Assembly: GCA_947504045.1 (NCBI GenBank)
Contig: CANNFY010000003.1
Coordinates: 186,001 to 250,000, forward strand
Length of the DNA: 64,000 nt
Source: an uncultured Maribacter sp.
Lineage (GTDB): Bacteria > Bacteroidota > Bacteroidia > Flavobacteriales > Flavobacteriaceae
Direction of reading: 5' to 3'
Below, in pieces: positions 36,901 to 46,400 of this stretch. The position numbers and the translations under genes are program-made. The stretch's first letter is position 1, and each line of letters begins with the position of its first letter. Under the pieces are notes generated by a model. It was not told where the DNA came from and made no database searches. It saw only the letters and a list, made by a program, of their open reading frames with translations.

Positions 36901-39900
36901 AGCCATTAGTAACGCCATCGTTATCACAATCTGCATTTGCCCAAGTTGTATTGCTAGCATCATACCCAGTATACCCTGCTGCTTGTATTGGAGAACAAGG
37001 ATCTACTGCATCGGTATCAGTATTATCAGGAACACCATCACCATCGGTATCTGTATTATATGGATCCGTACCATTAGTATCTTCTGTACCATTAGTAACA
37101 CCATCACCATCACAATCTGCTGCTGCCCAAATAGCATTACTAGCATCATAACCTGTATAACCAGCTGTTTGTGTAGGATCACAAGGTTCTTGAGTATCTG
37201 TGTTATTTGCTACTTCGGTTTGGTTATCAATACCATCACCATCACAGTCTGCTGTATTCCAAGCAGTGCTAGGTGTTTCTGTTGCACTATCAATATCGTA
37301 GCTACATAAATCTAGGGGGTCTGTACCATCAACAGTTATTTCCCAACCATCTTTTACACCATCCCCATCTGAATCAGGATTTGTAGGATCTGTACCAGCA
37401 GAAGCTTCTTCGGCTTCAGTTAGTCCATCATCATCACAATCGCTTGTGCTTAAAGGAGTACCTCCGTTAGAACTACAATCATCTAAAGGATCCGTACCAT
37501 CTGTATTAATTTCTGTACCATCATCTATACCATCACCATCACTATCAGCTTCATTAGGATTTGTACCTGCAGCTGCCTCCTCATCATTGGTAAGTCCGTC
37601 ATTATCACAATCATTTGTTCCTTGCGGTTGCCAATACTGGTCACTTGAAGGTTGACATGGATCGTTAACCGTTGCAGGTGTTTCTGCAGCATCACACACA
37701 TTATCGCCATCAGAATCTATACATGCAGGAATTTCTACATAAAATATTGCAGTGGCACAAATAGTACCATTACAAACTTGATAATCTATAGAAACCGTAG
37801 AGAAATTTTCACTTATTGGTGCCGTATAGGTAATTTCTCCTGTTGCGTTATTAATAACAACTGTACCAGAAGCGGTACCCGTACCTAAATCTGTAATGGT
37901 ACTGCCTACTAAAAAGTCGTCATTATTTAAAACATTAAATGTTTTTGCAATAGTTACACTTGCTGTGGTAAAATCATCAGTTGCAGTTGGATTAAATGGA
38001 TTTGGATCACTACCATTTACATTACCATCGGCATCACAATCTGCTGCTGCCCAAACGGCATAATTCTCATCTGTGCTTTCACGCTCCGTTGGTGTTGTTA
38101 CAGAACAAGGGTCTGCAGGGTCTGTACCGTTTGCTATTTCCGTTCCATTATCTTCGCCATCACCATCGCAATCTGTTGTATTCCATATTGGATCAACATT
38201 AGCTACTACTTGGTTTGTGCTATACACACAAGCATCATTAGGGTCTGGATCTGTGGCATCTGGGTCACCATCGCCATCATCATCATTGTTTTCTATAGTA
38301 ATCGTTTCTTCTAAATCATCTGCCGTTTCATTAGAGTCTACTTGATCTTGTGAGTTTGACACCGTATTTGTAATTGAAACTTCTCTTGTAGGAGACTCAA
38401 TTGCATCGGGTATAGCAACAAGGGTTAAAGTTTGTTTTTCTCCACCTGTCATTGTACCTATACTCCAGTTTGGAGAAGACCAAGTTCCAGAAGAAGGTGT
38501 TGCACTAGATAAGGTTAAACCAGTAGGTAAGACATCGTTGATTACAACATTAGTAACATCGTGTACCCCTAAACTTTCTACAGTTATAGTAAAAGTAACA
38601 GTTTCCTCTTCTGAATACGTTGATTTATCTGCGGTTTTTGTTACTGCTATATCTGGATTACAATAATATATATTGATAACATTAGAATTGTAAAAACAGC
38701 CACCTGAAGAAACTTCAACATAATAATCACCAAGAGTAGTTGGTGTATAAGAAGAAAGGTTTGCACCAGGAATTAATTCTCCGTTTCTATACCATTGGTA
38801 GGTGTCAAAAGTATTTGTTAATGTAATTTCACTTCCTACACAACCGTCACCAGAAATAGTGTAATCCACTACAGGAACCGTATCAAAACCAGAGAAGTAA
38901 CCTCCAATACCAAGGGCTCCACTTAAACCAACTACACCAACGGCAATTGGACCTGAAGATTCTACAGAAACATTACCAGTAACACCTGGCACATAAAAAC
39001 TTTTCCAAGGTAAGCCTTGTGCTTCTTGAGATGCTGGTAATGTAACCACACCATTTTCATCTGTTACAATAATATTACTATCTAAAGTAGTTGAAGAAGC
39101 TAAAATGGTTAAACCACCGGAAATTACTGTACCTACTAAATCTTCTATTTCTGCAATATTGTTTAGTTCACTTGGTAACAGACAATTTACCGGAGCTATA
39201 AAGTTTAAACCTGTTGTAGCAACACTTGTACTTCCTGCTAAACATTGGTAAGCATATACATTATTTGATGTTGTAACCGTAAGGTTACTACCAGGTGTTG
39301 TACCTGTATAATTAGAACCTGGAATTAAAAAGTATTCTCCATCATTAATAGTTGCTATTGGGGTAGTTGCGCCATTTACAAATATATCGGTACCATTAAC
39401 AGTACCAATAATTATTGGAAACTCTAAATTGTTACCACCATTACCTCTAATAAAAACATATTCACGACCTAGAGATTCTATTGGAACTGGCTGATCTATA
39501 CCAGCATCTTGAGCAGTAGAATTGGCATCTACACCTACTAAAATATTACCGTTACTAATAACAATATTGTTGTTAGAAGCAATGTCTGCACCTAACCAAC
39601 CATCTTTATTTGCATCTCCAAGGTCTCCTCGGCTTTCTACTACATAACTTTGACCTTTATTTAAATTGACGGTTAATATATCATCGGTTAAACCATCTAC
39701 TGTGGTACCATCTCTAAACTTAGTTTCTGGATTATAATCCGATATAGTGACTACCGTATTGTCTTCAGTTGCCATAATACCTAATGTGGCATTATGAATA
39801 CTTCTATTTCTAATTAAAGGAACACCACCCCATTTAAAGTGTGTACCCATTGCCGCCCTACCTTTAGAGGTTAACGATGCTCCTTGCGCATTATTTTTAC

Positions 39901-40309
39901 CACGATAGTTTACATAAAATTTTTCACCACCAGGAGCTTCAAACCGAAGACCACTAGTACTTAAAATAGCATTAACATTTTCTGGAGTTACCATGGTAAT
40001 ATTGTTATTACCATTGGGTAAAGTATGAATATATGGTGCAGTATTAGAAACCTGTACAATTTGAGGCGTAGTAGATGTACCTATAAAAATATGTACGTCA
40101 AAAGCATCTGTTTCTGGAGTAGATAAATACACTGCTTGATCATCCATATCTGTTGCCCTTTGCCTTAATGGCGGCAAGTAATGCACATCACTAAGCTGCG
40201 CTTGTATTGATTGGAAAGGGATGAAAACTAATAGGAAGAGTAAAAAAATGAATACTTCTTTTTTTACTTTATCTTTTTTTGTTAAAAATAATTGGGGGAA
40301 TATTTTCAT
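30917..40309 (-). CDS. Giant T9SS type B surface protein with thrombospondin type 3-like repeats
   Basis: A 3130-residue secreted protein. In order: signal peptide (FIFLLFLLVFIPFQSIQAQ); an IgGFc-binding-protein-like N-terminal domain (about 60-470); an Ig-like segment (QWYRNGELIPGANLSSYTP); a DUF11-type repeat (DIAVTKTADKSTYSEEETVT); then two modules each made of a cadherin/VCBS-like domain (FNVLNNDDFLVGSTITDLG; INVLFNDDFLVGSTITDLG), DSDGDGIDDGTE-type calcium motifs and blocks of 62-residue repeats. The last ~89 residues are a gliding-motility-associated, type B T9SS sorting domain ([30 protein letters not shown]). It is very likely exported through T9SS and surface-attached as a calcium-stabilised adhesin; ligand unknown. 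The PorP/SprF and OmpA-like genes just upstream are probable helpers. Confidence 0.92.
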   Translation of the reverse strand: MKIFPQLFLTKKDKVKKEVFIFLLFLLVFIPFQSIQAQLSDVHYLPPLRQRATDMDDQAVYLSTPETDAFDVHIFIGTSTTPQIVQVSNTAPYIHTLPNGNNNITMVTPENVNAILSTSGLRFEAPGGEKFYVNYRGKNNAQGASLTSKGRAAMGTHFKWGGVPLIRNRSIHNATLGIMATEDNTVVTISDYNPETKFRDGTTVDGLTDDILTVNLNKGQSYVVESRGDLGDANKDGWLGADIASNNNIVISNGNILVGVDANSTAQDAGIDQPVPIESLGREYVFIRGNGGNNLEFPIIIGTVNGTDIFVNGATTPIATINDGEYFLIPGSNYTGTTPGSNLTVTTSNNVYAYQCLAGSTSVATTGLNFIAPVNCLLPSELNNIAEIEDLVGTVISGGLTILASSTTLDSNIIVTDENGVVTLPASQEAQGLPWKSFYVPGVTGNVSVESSGPIAVGVVGLSGALGIGGYFSGFDTVPVVDYTISGDGCVGSEITLTNTFDTYQWYRNGELIPGANLSSYTPTTLGDYYVEVSSGGCFYNSNVINIYYCNPDIAVTKTADKSTYSEEETVTFTITVESLGVHDVTNVVINDVLPTGLTLSSATPSSGTWSSPNWSIGTMTGGEKQTLTLVAIPDAIESPTREVSITNTVSNSQDQVDSNETADDLEETITIENNDDDGDGDPDATDPDPNDACVYSTNQVVANVDPIWNTTDCDGDGEDNGTEIANGTDPADPCSVTTPTERESTDENYAVWAAADCDADGNVNGSDPNPFNPTATDDFTTASVTIAKTFNVLNNDDFLVGSTITDLGTGTASGTVVINNATGEITYTAPISENFSTVSIDYQVCNGTICATAIFYVEIPACIDSDGDNVCDAAETPATVNDPCQPSSDQYWQPQGTNDCDNDGLTNDEEAAAGTNPNEADSDGDGIDDGTEINTDGTDPLDDCSSNGGTPLSTSDCDDDGLTEAEEASAGTDPTNPDSDGDGVKDGWEITVDGTDPLDLCSYDIDSATETPSTAWNTADCDGDGIDNQTEVANNTDTQEPCDPTQTAGYTGYDASNAIWAAADCDGDGVTNGTEDTNGTDPYNTDTDGDGVPDNTDTDAVDPCSPIQAAGYTGYDASNTTWANADCDNDGVTNGSEDTNGTDPYNNDTDGDGVPDDLDTAPLDPCSPTQAAGYTGYDATNTIWANADCDADGVDNGVEDTNGTDPYNTDTDGDGVPDNTDTNPLDPCDPAQTEGYSGYDATNTMWQNADCDNDGITNGTEETNGTDPYGTDTDGDGVPDNLDTNPLDPCDPSQAPGYTGYNASNSIWQAGDCDNDGITNGTEETNGTDPYNTDTDGDGVPDNTDNDPLDPCDPAQAAGYTGYNASNTIWQAGDCDNDGIDNGTENTNGTDPYNSDTDGDGVPDNVDTDPLNPCDPAQSEGYTGYDATNTIWQSADCDNDGINNGTEETNGTDPYNTDTDGDGVPDNTDTAPLDPCTPTQVPGYTGYDASNAIWQAADCDEDGNTNATDPNPFAPTANDDYTTATVLEEKTINVLFNDDFLVGSTITDLGTGTAAGIISINQATGEISYTPTNGENNTTVTIVYRVCNGTVCDDAILSVETPECSDLDGDNVCDAADTAPNDPCEPSSHVDWRPQGTNDCDGDGLNNNQEAAAGTDPANSDSDGDGIDDGTEVNTDLTDPLDDCDSVGGSPLGTSDCDNDGLTTDEETAAGTDPTNPDSDGDGVTDGTEVKTDFTNPNDLCDYVITSATETPSAAWNAADCDGDGVTNEEELTNNTDSLNPCDPSQAAGYTTYDASNAIWAAADCDGDGITNGTEDTNGTDPYNTDTDGDGIPDDTDTNALDPCDPVQAAGYTGYDATNTIWANEDCDGDNVTNGTEDTNGTDPYNADTDGDGVPDDTDTNPLDPCDPVQVAGYTGYDATNAIWAASDCDGDTIANGVEDNNGTDPYNNDTDGDGVPDNTDDNPFDPCDPSQVAGYTGYDATNTIWAAADCDGDGASNGVEAANGTDPYNVDTDGDGVPDNADAEGNNPCNPIQNRGYTGYDASNAIWAAADCDGDGIANGMEDTNGTDPYNTDTDGDGIPDDTDTAPLDPCNPTQAAGYTGYDATNAIWAAADCDNDGIDNGTEDTNGTDPYNADTDGDGFPDATDNAPLNPCNPVQAAGYTGYDATNAIWAAADCDGDNVTNGTEDTNGTDPYNADTDGDGIPDDTDTAPLDPCNPTQAAGYTGYDASNAIWAAADCDGDTIANGVEDNNGTDPYNNDTDGDGEPDNTDTAPFDPCGPTQAAGYTGYDASNAIWAAADCDNDGVTNGTEDTNGTDPYNADTDGDGIPDDTDTAPLDPCNPTQAAGYTGYDATNAIWAAADCDGDTIANGTEDANGTDPYNADTDGDGVPDNTDTAPLDPCSPTQAAGYTGYDASNAIWAAADCDGDGVVNGTEDTNGTDPYNTDTDGDGIPDNTDSAPLDPCGPTQVAGYTGYDATNTTWAAADCDNDGVVNGTEDTNGTDPYNADTDGDGIPDDTDTAPLDPCNPTQASGYTGYDATNAIWAAADCDGDTIANGTEDTNGTDPYNADTDGDGIPDDTDTAPLDPCNPTQAAGYTGYDASNTTWAAADCDGDGVVNGTEDTNGTDPYNTDTDGDGIPDNTDTAPLDPCNPTQADGYTGYDASNAIWAAADCDGDGVVNGTEDTNGTDPYNADTDGDGIPDNTDTAPLDPCGPTQTAGYTGYDPSNAIWVAADCDGDNVTNGTEDTNGTDPYNTDTDGDGIPDDTDTAPLDPCNPTQAAGYTGYDATNAIWAAADCDNDGVANGTEDANDTDPYNADTDGDGIPDNEESINNTDSLDPCDPLQIAGYTSYDASNAIWAAADCDGDGINNGTESTNGTDPYNTDTDGDGIPDNQEAIDGTNPLDDCDSIGGNPLESSDCDNDGLTNAEEEALGTDPNNSDSDQDGILDGQEVLDNTDPLDDCDSIDGTPLDESDCDNDGLTNAEEEALGTDPNNDDTDGDSIIDGQEVSDETNPLDPCNHIGGMAPDGIACDIIFENDLVDPSITDGIFKITNIEAYPNNTVKIYNRWGVLVFETSGYNNGSNGFRGISNGRATINKNENLPVGIYYYVVEYINLNEPKKKAGYLYINR
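31601..34976 (-). repeat. Coding tandem repeat block B: about 18 units of 186 bp
   Basis: About eighteen consecutive 62-residue units inside the giant protein. A typical unit begins DPCNPTQAAGYTGYDA, continues WAAADCDGDG and NGTEDTNGTDPYN, and ends ADTDGDGIPDDTDTAPL. Each unit carries two DxDGDG-type calcium loops and two cysteines (in DPC and DCD) that could form one disulfide per unit, as in thrombospondin type 3 repeats. Amino acids are highly alike, while Gly and Asp codons in the loops vary at third positions between units. Confidence 0.9.
35790..37190 (-). repeat. Coding tandem repeat block A: about 7.5 units of 186 bp
   Basis: The same 62-residue unit type as block B, but more diverged: variants include GYNASNTIWQAGDC, GYSGYDATNTMWQNADC and NGTEETNGTDPY. 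The last unit is cut short at DEDGNTNATDPNPF where the second cadherin-like domain begins. Confidence 0.88.
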
Positions 40310-40466
40310 AGGTAGTTTATAGGGGAATTATGTGTTTTAGTGTCTATTATCTAATATATAAATGAAGTAGCATTTTTTTAATGTTGTCTTCTTACTAAAA
40401 GATGTACATGACTTTGTGTAATTTTTTTTACATAAATAAATATTTGTGTTTCTTGTTTATGATATT

Positions 40467-40498
40467 AAAGAGAGAAAACCATAGTTTTCTCTCTTTTT
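40467..40498 (-). terminator. Terminator of the OmpA/PD40 gene
   Basis: AAAGAGAGAAAAC pairs with GTTTTCTCTCTTT around CATA, 10 bases past the stop of the OmpA-family gene. It separates the three-gene PorP operon from the giant gene downstream. Confidence 0.82.
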
Positions 40499-40507
40499 AA
40501 ACATAAA

Positions 40508-42448
40508 TTATTTTATAACAATAAATTCTGAACGTCTATTAGCTTGGTGCTTTTCTTTAGGGCAAGGAACATCATTACTACATTCGTTCGTAAGTTCAGT
40601 TTCTCCAAAACCTTTATATGATATTCTTTCTTCTGAAACTCCTTGAGAAATAAGATATGCTCTTGTTTCTTTAGCTCTACGAACAGAAAGACCTTCGTTA
40701 TACCAATCATTTGCACGAGAATCTGTATGCGATCTTACTTCAATATGAACTTCTGGAAATTCTTTTAGGTATGTAAGTACTTTTTCCATACTTACTTTAG
40801 CATCTTTTCTGATAAATGACTTATCAAAGTCAAAGTAGATAGGAGTAATATTTAAGTATTTAGCCAAGTCTGTGCCAATAGGTGCAGCTATTCTTGTTTT
40901 TTCGAGAGAAAGCTCTATATCTGTTACGTCTTTAGCATTTACAGTTGCAAAGACTTTATCTTCTTGGTTATACTCATCTTTAGTTGCTACTAATTTGTAA
41001 TCTCCTTTATCGCAATTGCCTTCTAATGCAAATGCACCGTTAGAGTCTGTTAAGCCTTTTGCAACAATCTCATTAGCACTATTATATACAGTAACTTCTG
41101 AATTGTCTAATAACGCTCCACTTTCTTTATCTTTTATGACACCAGCAATTTTATTATGACAATCTAAATCTAAAGCTTTGTTTTCTTTAAACTCGTAAAT
41201 ATCATCATCTCCTTGTCCGCCATCACGATTAGAAGCAAAAAAACCAATTTTAGTTTCTTCATTAAAAATAAAAGAAAAATCATCTTCTTCACTATTAATT
41301 GGTCTTCCAACGTTTTCTATAGTAGGTCTTTCAGTATTTTCTAAATTAGTAACAAAAACATCTAAACCTCCTAAACCAGGGTGCCCGTCTGAAGAAAAGT
41401 ATAATTTATTTTCTGAAGTTATAAATGGGAAAGTTTCTCTACTTTCTGTATTTATATTTTCTCCTAAATTTACAGGAGTACCATAACTACCATCGGAGTT
41501 TATGTCTACTACAAAAATATCTGACTCTCCTAATGTTCCTGGCATATCAGAAGCAAAATATAGTTTTGTTTCTTCTTTATTTAGGGTAGGGTGGGCAACG
41601 GAATAATTATCTCCATTAAAAGGTAGTTCTTGAATATTTGTCCATTCCCCTTCTTCTAAAGTTGCTTTATAAATTTTTAGTCTACTTACACCTTCTTCAT
41701 CTCTTGAAAATTTTCCATTTTCAGAATTATTTCTTGTAAAATATACCGTAGAACCATCTTTTGTAAAGGCAGTAGAGGATTCGTGGGTTTTTTTATTAAG
41801 TTTTTTAGAAAGTTTAGAGGCATTTATATATTCTCCTTGTTCATTAGGAGTGGCTTTGTAAAGATTTAAGAAAGCTTTATTATTCCATTCATGAACTTTT
41901 CTAGAAGTTATACCACTATCTCTAGCAGTAGAGAAAACCAACATTTTATCCGTAATTGATGGAGCAAAATCGGATTCTTTAGAATTGATTGCTAAATTTT
42001 TTACATCATACCTATTAGAATTACTTTCAATATTATCTAAATAATCTAAGTTGTTGCCAAATTTAATTGCTCTTTGATCACCAGATTTGCTAGCTTTAAA
42101 TTTCTGCATCCACCTATCTGATTCTTCATATTTTTCTAAAGATTTTAAACTTTGCGCATAGCGATACATAAATTCTGAATCTATAGAAGTATTTTCTAGT
42201 TGGAATAATTGCTCGTACCATTTAGTAGCCTCTTCATAATTGGCATTTAGGTAGTTAGCGTTTCCTAAGTTTTTAAAAATATCTTCTTTAGAATACCCAT
42301 CTTTAACCAATTTTTCGTAGGAATTTATGGCTGGTGCATAGGCATAATCATTATAATTTTGATTTGCTTTAATTTCTTTTTTTTCTTGAGCATTAACCAC
42401 AGCTGTCATTGTTGCTAATCCTAGGAATATATATTTTATTTTTTTCAT
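40508..42448 (-). CDS. OmpA/PD40 domain protein (PorE-like T9SS accessory)
   Basis: A 646-residue envelope protein. After the signal peptide (FLGLATMTAVVNAQ) come TPR-like helices (about 35-150), WD40/PD40-type beta-propeller repeats (about 180-420; KLYFASDMPGTLGESDIFVV and KLYFSSDGHPGLGGLDVFV), a carboxypeptidase-regulatory-like domain (about 430-505) and an OmpA peptidoglycan-binding domain at the end (YFDFDKSFIRKDA; VRSHTDSRANDWYNEGLSVRRA). The same four-part architecture occurs in PorE, which anchors the T9SS to peptidoglycan in Porphyromonas. Adjacent to a PorP/SprF gene (11 bases), a frequent pairing. Whether it is the core PorE or a locus-specific paralogue cannot be told here. Confidence 0.88.
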   Translation of the reverse strand: MKKIKYIFLGLATMTAVVNAQEKKEIKANQNYNDYAYAPAINSYEKLVKDGYSKEDIFKNLGNANYLNANYEEATKWYEQLFQLENTSIDSEFMYRYAQSLKSLEKYEESDRWMQKFKASKSGDQRAIKFGNNLDYLDNIESNSNRYDVKNLAINSKESDFAPSITDKMLVFSTARDSGITSRKVHEWNNKAFLNLYKATPNEQGEYINASKLSKKLNKKTHESSTAFTKDGSTVYFTRNNSENGKFSRDEEGVSRLKIYKATLEEGEWTNIQELPFNGDNYSVAHPTLNKEETKLYFASDMPGTLGESDIFVVDINSDGSYGTPVNLGENINTESRETFPFITSENKLYFSSDGHPGLGGLDVFVTNLENTERPTIENVGRPINSEEDDFSFIFNEETKIGFFASNRDGGQGDDDIYEFKENKALDLDCHNKIAGVIKDKESGALLDNSEVTVYNSANEIVAKGLTDSNGAFALEGNCDKGDYKLVATKDEYNQEDKVFATVNAKDVTDIELSLEKTRIAAPIGTDLAKYLNITPIYFDFDKSFIRKDAKVSMEKVLTYLKEFPEVHIEVRSHTDSRANDWYNEGLSVRRAKETRAYLISQGVSEERISYKGFGETELTNECSNDVPCPKEKHQANRRSEFIVIK

Positions 42449-42459
42449 TTTGTTAGCTA

Positions 42460-43398
42460 TTAAAAGAATCTAGGGGTTAATACTTTGTTATATCTTGTTT
42501 TAAGTTCATAACGTAACATTATTTCAAAAGAACCATCATTAAAAGCTGTATTTCCTAATTCTGTAGTTTCTTTATCATACGCTAAACCTACCATAAATTG
42601 GTCCGAAATTTGGAAACCAACCAAGGCACTTAAAGCGGCATCCCATCTGTATGCTGCACCAAGGGTTAATTTGTCATGTAGCATAAAATTTGCAGACACA
42701 TCTACTTGTAAAGGTGCACCTTGTACAGCTTTTAAAAGTGCTGCAGGTTTAAATTTTAAATCAGGATTAAGGTCAAATACATACCCTGTTATAAAATAAA
42801 GATTCATACGTTCTTGTGCTAAACCAGTTGAGGAACTTCCTGAATTATCAAAATGTTCTGTTTTTAAAAAGTTAGGTACAGATAATCCTGCGTAGAATTT
42901 TTCTGTATGGTAATAAACACCAGCACCAAAGTTTGGTGAAAACTTTTTATCTATATCTTGATATCCGGAAGGGTTAAATGCGGGATTGTAATTTCTTAAT
43001 TTATTAAAATCAATATTTAATAAATGGCCACCAGCTTTTAATCCGAAGGATAGTTTTCCTGTGTCTGAAGTAGGAACGGTGTATGAGAACACCGCATCAA
43101 AATAAGTATCTTGATTTGTACCATTACCAATCTCGTCATTTACAATAGATAAACCAATACCTACTCTTTTAGAAACTGGAGTATTAAAATTTAAGGTTTG
43201 AGTAGTTGGTGCACCATCTAAGCCTACCCATTGAGAACGATGCAAACCAGTAATGCTAAAAACACCACGAGAACCAGCGTATGCAGGGTTAACAGACATA
43301 GTATTGTACATATATTGTGTATACTGCGCATCTTGTTGTGCAATTATTCCTCCGATAGAGGTAAGGGCAAGCAGTAATGTTAAATATACTTTTTTCAT
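42460..43398 (-). CDS. PorP/SprF family type IX secretion membrane protein
   Basis: A 312-residue outer-membrane beta-barrel protein with signal peptide (LTLLLALTSIGGIIAQQ) and the family opening DAQYTQYMYNTMSVNPAYAG, then GLHRSQWVGLDGAPTTQTL. In Flavobacterium johnsoniae, SprF sits beside sprB and is needed for its export; PorP-like proteins also hold PorE or shuttle type B sorting-domain substrates. Here it lies 33 bases after a large T9SS type B substrate gene and 11 bases before a PorE-like gene, the expected helper position. It is probably the dedicated partner of one or both giant proteins. Confidence 0.93.
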   Translation of the reverse strand: MKKVYLTLLLALTSIGGIIAQQDAQYTQYMYNTMSVNPAYAGSRGVFSITGLHRSQWVGLDGAPTTQTLNFNTPVSKRVGIGLSIVNDEIGNGTNQDTYFDAVFSYTVPTSDTGKLSFGLKAGGHLLNIDFNKLRNYNPAFNPSGYQDIDKKFSPNFGAGVYYHTEKFYAGLSVPNFLKTEHFDNSGSSSTGLAQERMNLYFITGYVFDLNPDLKFKPAALLKAVQGAPLQVDVSANFMLHDKLTLGAAYRWDAALSALVGFQISDQFMVGLAYDKETTELGNTAFNDGSFEIMLRYELKTRYNKVLTPRFF

Positions 43399-43431
43399 AT
43401 TTTTTTTACTTTAGGGGGATGTTTTTATTTT

Positions 43432-46400
43432 TTATCTATTAATATATAAGTAACCAGCTTTTTTCTTGGTTTCTCCAAGGTTTGTATAATTTACTATGTA
43501 GTAATATATACCCACAGGTAATTTTTCGTTTTGTTGAATTGTGGCTCTTCCGTTTGATATACCACGGAAACCATTATTGTCATTAGTATAGCCATTTGTT
43601 TCAAAAACTAATACGCCCCATCTGTTATATATTCTTACTGTATTATCTGGGTATGCTTCTATGTATTTAATTTTAAAAACACCATCATTTACATTTGGAT
43701 CTACAACGTCATGTTCAAATTCTATATCGCAAATACTACCATCAGGAACTGTACCTCCAACATGATCACATGGATCTAGAGGATTTGTACCATCAGTAAT
43801 TTCTTGTCCATTAGTAATTTGATCACCATCGCAATCTGATGTTAAGTAAGGTTCCGTTTGAGTTAATGTTATATCTTCAATTATATAATCGCATGAATTA
43901 TCTGGATCAGTTGGAGTTTCCCCATCTGGAGGAGTTAATTCTTCTCCATTAGTTACGCCATCTCCATCACAATCGGATAGTAAGTAGTCTCCAGTTTGAT
44001 CTAATGTAATATTACCTCTATTGTAATCACATGGGTCTTCTGGATTTGTATTGTCATCTAATTCTTGTTCATTAGTTACGCCATCTCCATCACAATCTGC
44101 TACTAAATAATCTCCAGAAACTGGAAGTGTTGCACTTTCAATAATATAATCGCATGGATTATTAGGATCGGTACCATCTTCAACTTCGGTAGTATCTAGA
44201 ACACCATCACCATCGCTATCTGCTACTTCTCTAAAGTCAACTTCTGTAGTTGTTGGAATATCATCATTATCAGTTGCAATGGCACCTGTATCTAAATCGT
44301 TGTTAACATCGTTACCAGCGGTATCATCAAAGGCATCGTTTAACCCATCATTATCTGCATCTGCTAGAGGGTCTACCATAGTTCCTTGTCCTGCTTCTAC
44401 AACATCATCAATAGCATCATTATCAGAATCGGTATCTAAATAATCTGGTGTTGTATCGGTATCGGTATCTTCTGGTCTTAATCCGTTAGGATAATTGGTA
44501 TCTACACCAGAGGCGTTAAAAGCATCGGCTGGAGCTACATATGCTGCTGTTGGTTGTGCTTCTACGTTATCTGGAATACCATCGTCATCAGCATCAATAT
44601 CTAAATAATCGGGACCACCTGTAGTATCTGTATTTATTGGTGTTGTACCTTCTGAGTTATCTGCTTGACCATTATTTGTCGAATCTGCAAAATCTGTATC
44701 ATTGCTATCTATAACACCATCATTATTAGTGTCTAACGCATCGTTACCTGCTTCGTATACGTCAAGTATTCCGTCGTTATCACTATCTAAATCGAAGTGA
44801 TTAGGAATACCGTCTCCGTCAAAATCGAAGGCTGGTTCGGTTGTTCCGTTTGCATTCCCTATTGCAGGGTTTGTTGGATTATCATCTAAATAATTTGGAA
44901 CACCGTCATTATCCGTATCTGCACTTGGATCTATTCCATTAGCTTCATCTACATCTGAGATACCATCGTTATCATCATCAATATCTACTGTGTCTGTAAT
45001 ACCGTCACCATCGGTATCTAATACCGATCTAAAATCTACTTCATTTAAATCAGTATCATCTTCGTTATCGGTATCTGTTGCACCAGCATTTAAATCGTTG
45101 TTAACATCGTTACCAGCGGTATCATCAAAGGCATCGTTTAATCCATCATTATCTGCATCTGCTAAAGGATCTACCATAGTTCCTTGTCCTGCTTCTACAA
45201 CATCATCAATAGCATCATTATCAGAATCTGTATCTAAATAATCTGGCGTTGTATCGGTATCGGTATCTTCTGGTCTTAATCCGTTAGGATAATTGGTATC
45301 TACACCAGAGACGTTAAAAGCATCAGCTGGAGCAACATATGCTGCTGTTGGTTGTGCTTCTACGTTATCTGGAATACCATCGTCATCAGCATCAATATCT
45401 AAATAATCGGCACCACCTGTAGTATCTGTATTAATAGGTGTTGTACCTTCTGAGTTATCTGCTTGACCATTATTTGTCGAATCTGCAAAATCTGTATCAT
45501 TGCTATCTATAACACCATCATTATTGGTGTCTAAAGCATCGTTACCTGCTTCGTAAACATCATAAATACCGTCATTATCACTATCTAAATCTAAATGATT
45601 AGGTACGCTGTCTCCGTCAAAATTATTTATTGGGAGTGCTGTGCCAGGGCCATCGGTAGCTGTAGGTGTTGCATTATCATCTGTATCTACAATATCTGAT
45701 AATCCATCATTATCCTCATCATCTATAGTACCTGTACCAATAACACCATCGTTATCTGGGTCTAAACCACCAGCTTCTATTACATCTGAAATACCATCGT
45801 TATCAGAATCGGTATCAATTCTGTCATCAAAACCATCGCTATCGGTATCTGGATTTTCTAGTGGAGTTCCTGGAGATGCAGGACCTACAGAATCCACGCT
45901 ATCTGCTAAACCGTCATTATCTGTATCTGTTGCGAAGGTGTCTATAACACCATCACTGTCTGTATCTGTACCACCGGCTTCGGTAACATCTGGTATACCA
46001 TCATTATCAGAATCTAGATCTAATCTATCTTTAATACCATCATTATCAGAATCTTCATCTGGTAAAGGCGTTGTTGCTATTTCATCTGCAAAACCATCAT
46101 CGTTTGTGTCGGTCATTGAAGTTGGATCACCTGGTGTTGGGTAATCTATTTCACCATCACCATCTGTATCTGTACCACCAGCTTCTGTAACATCTGGAAT
46201 ACCATCATTATCAGAGTCTAAGTCTAAATAATCTGGAATACCATCGTTATCTGTATCTACTGCTGAAGTAAAACTTACCCCATCAATACCTACATACTCA
46301 CCATCGGCACATGAAGCAGGCGGAACTTGACTACCGCCACCTGTTTCTACTTCTATAATTATGTTTGATAACGTTGCCAATACATTTTCTAACTCTGCCT

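Larger units (their letters stand above)
31601..37948 (-). repeat. Higher-order duplication: two cadherin-like + TSP3 + unit-block modules
   Basis: Module 1 (about 37948 to 35790) and module 2 (about 35735 to 31601) have the same order: NVLxNDDFLVGSTITDLGTG, a VCNGT beta domain, DLDGDNVCDAA, QPQGTNDCD / RPQGTNDCD, DPLDDC segments, SATETPSxAWN, then the 62-residue unit block. The N-terminal part of the module is repeated at a distance of about 2.2 kb; block length differs (7.5 against 18 units). Confidence 0.82.

Noticed and set aside
31601-37190. Regular short repeats resembling a CRISPR array or satellite DNA
   Set aside because: The period is 186 bp, the repeats are in frame within one long open gene, and both parts of each unit encode conserved calcium-binding motifs. 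There are no spacers and no cas genes.
31959-38345. Many open frames on the plus strand and in a second minus frame inside the giant gene
   Set aside because: The repeat unit is a multiple of three bases, so any frame open in one unit stays open in the next. Their translations are low-complexity and have no start or context of their own.
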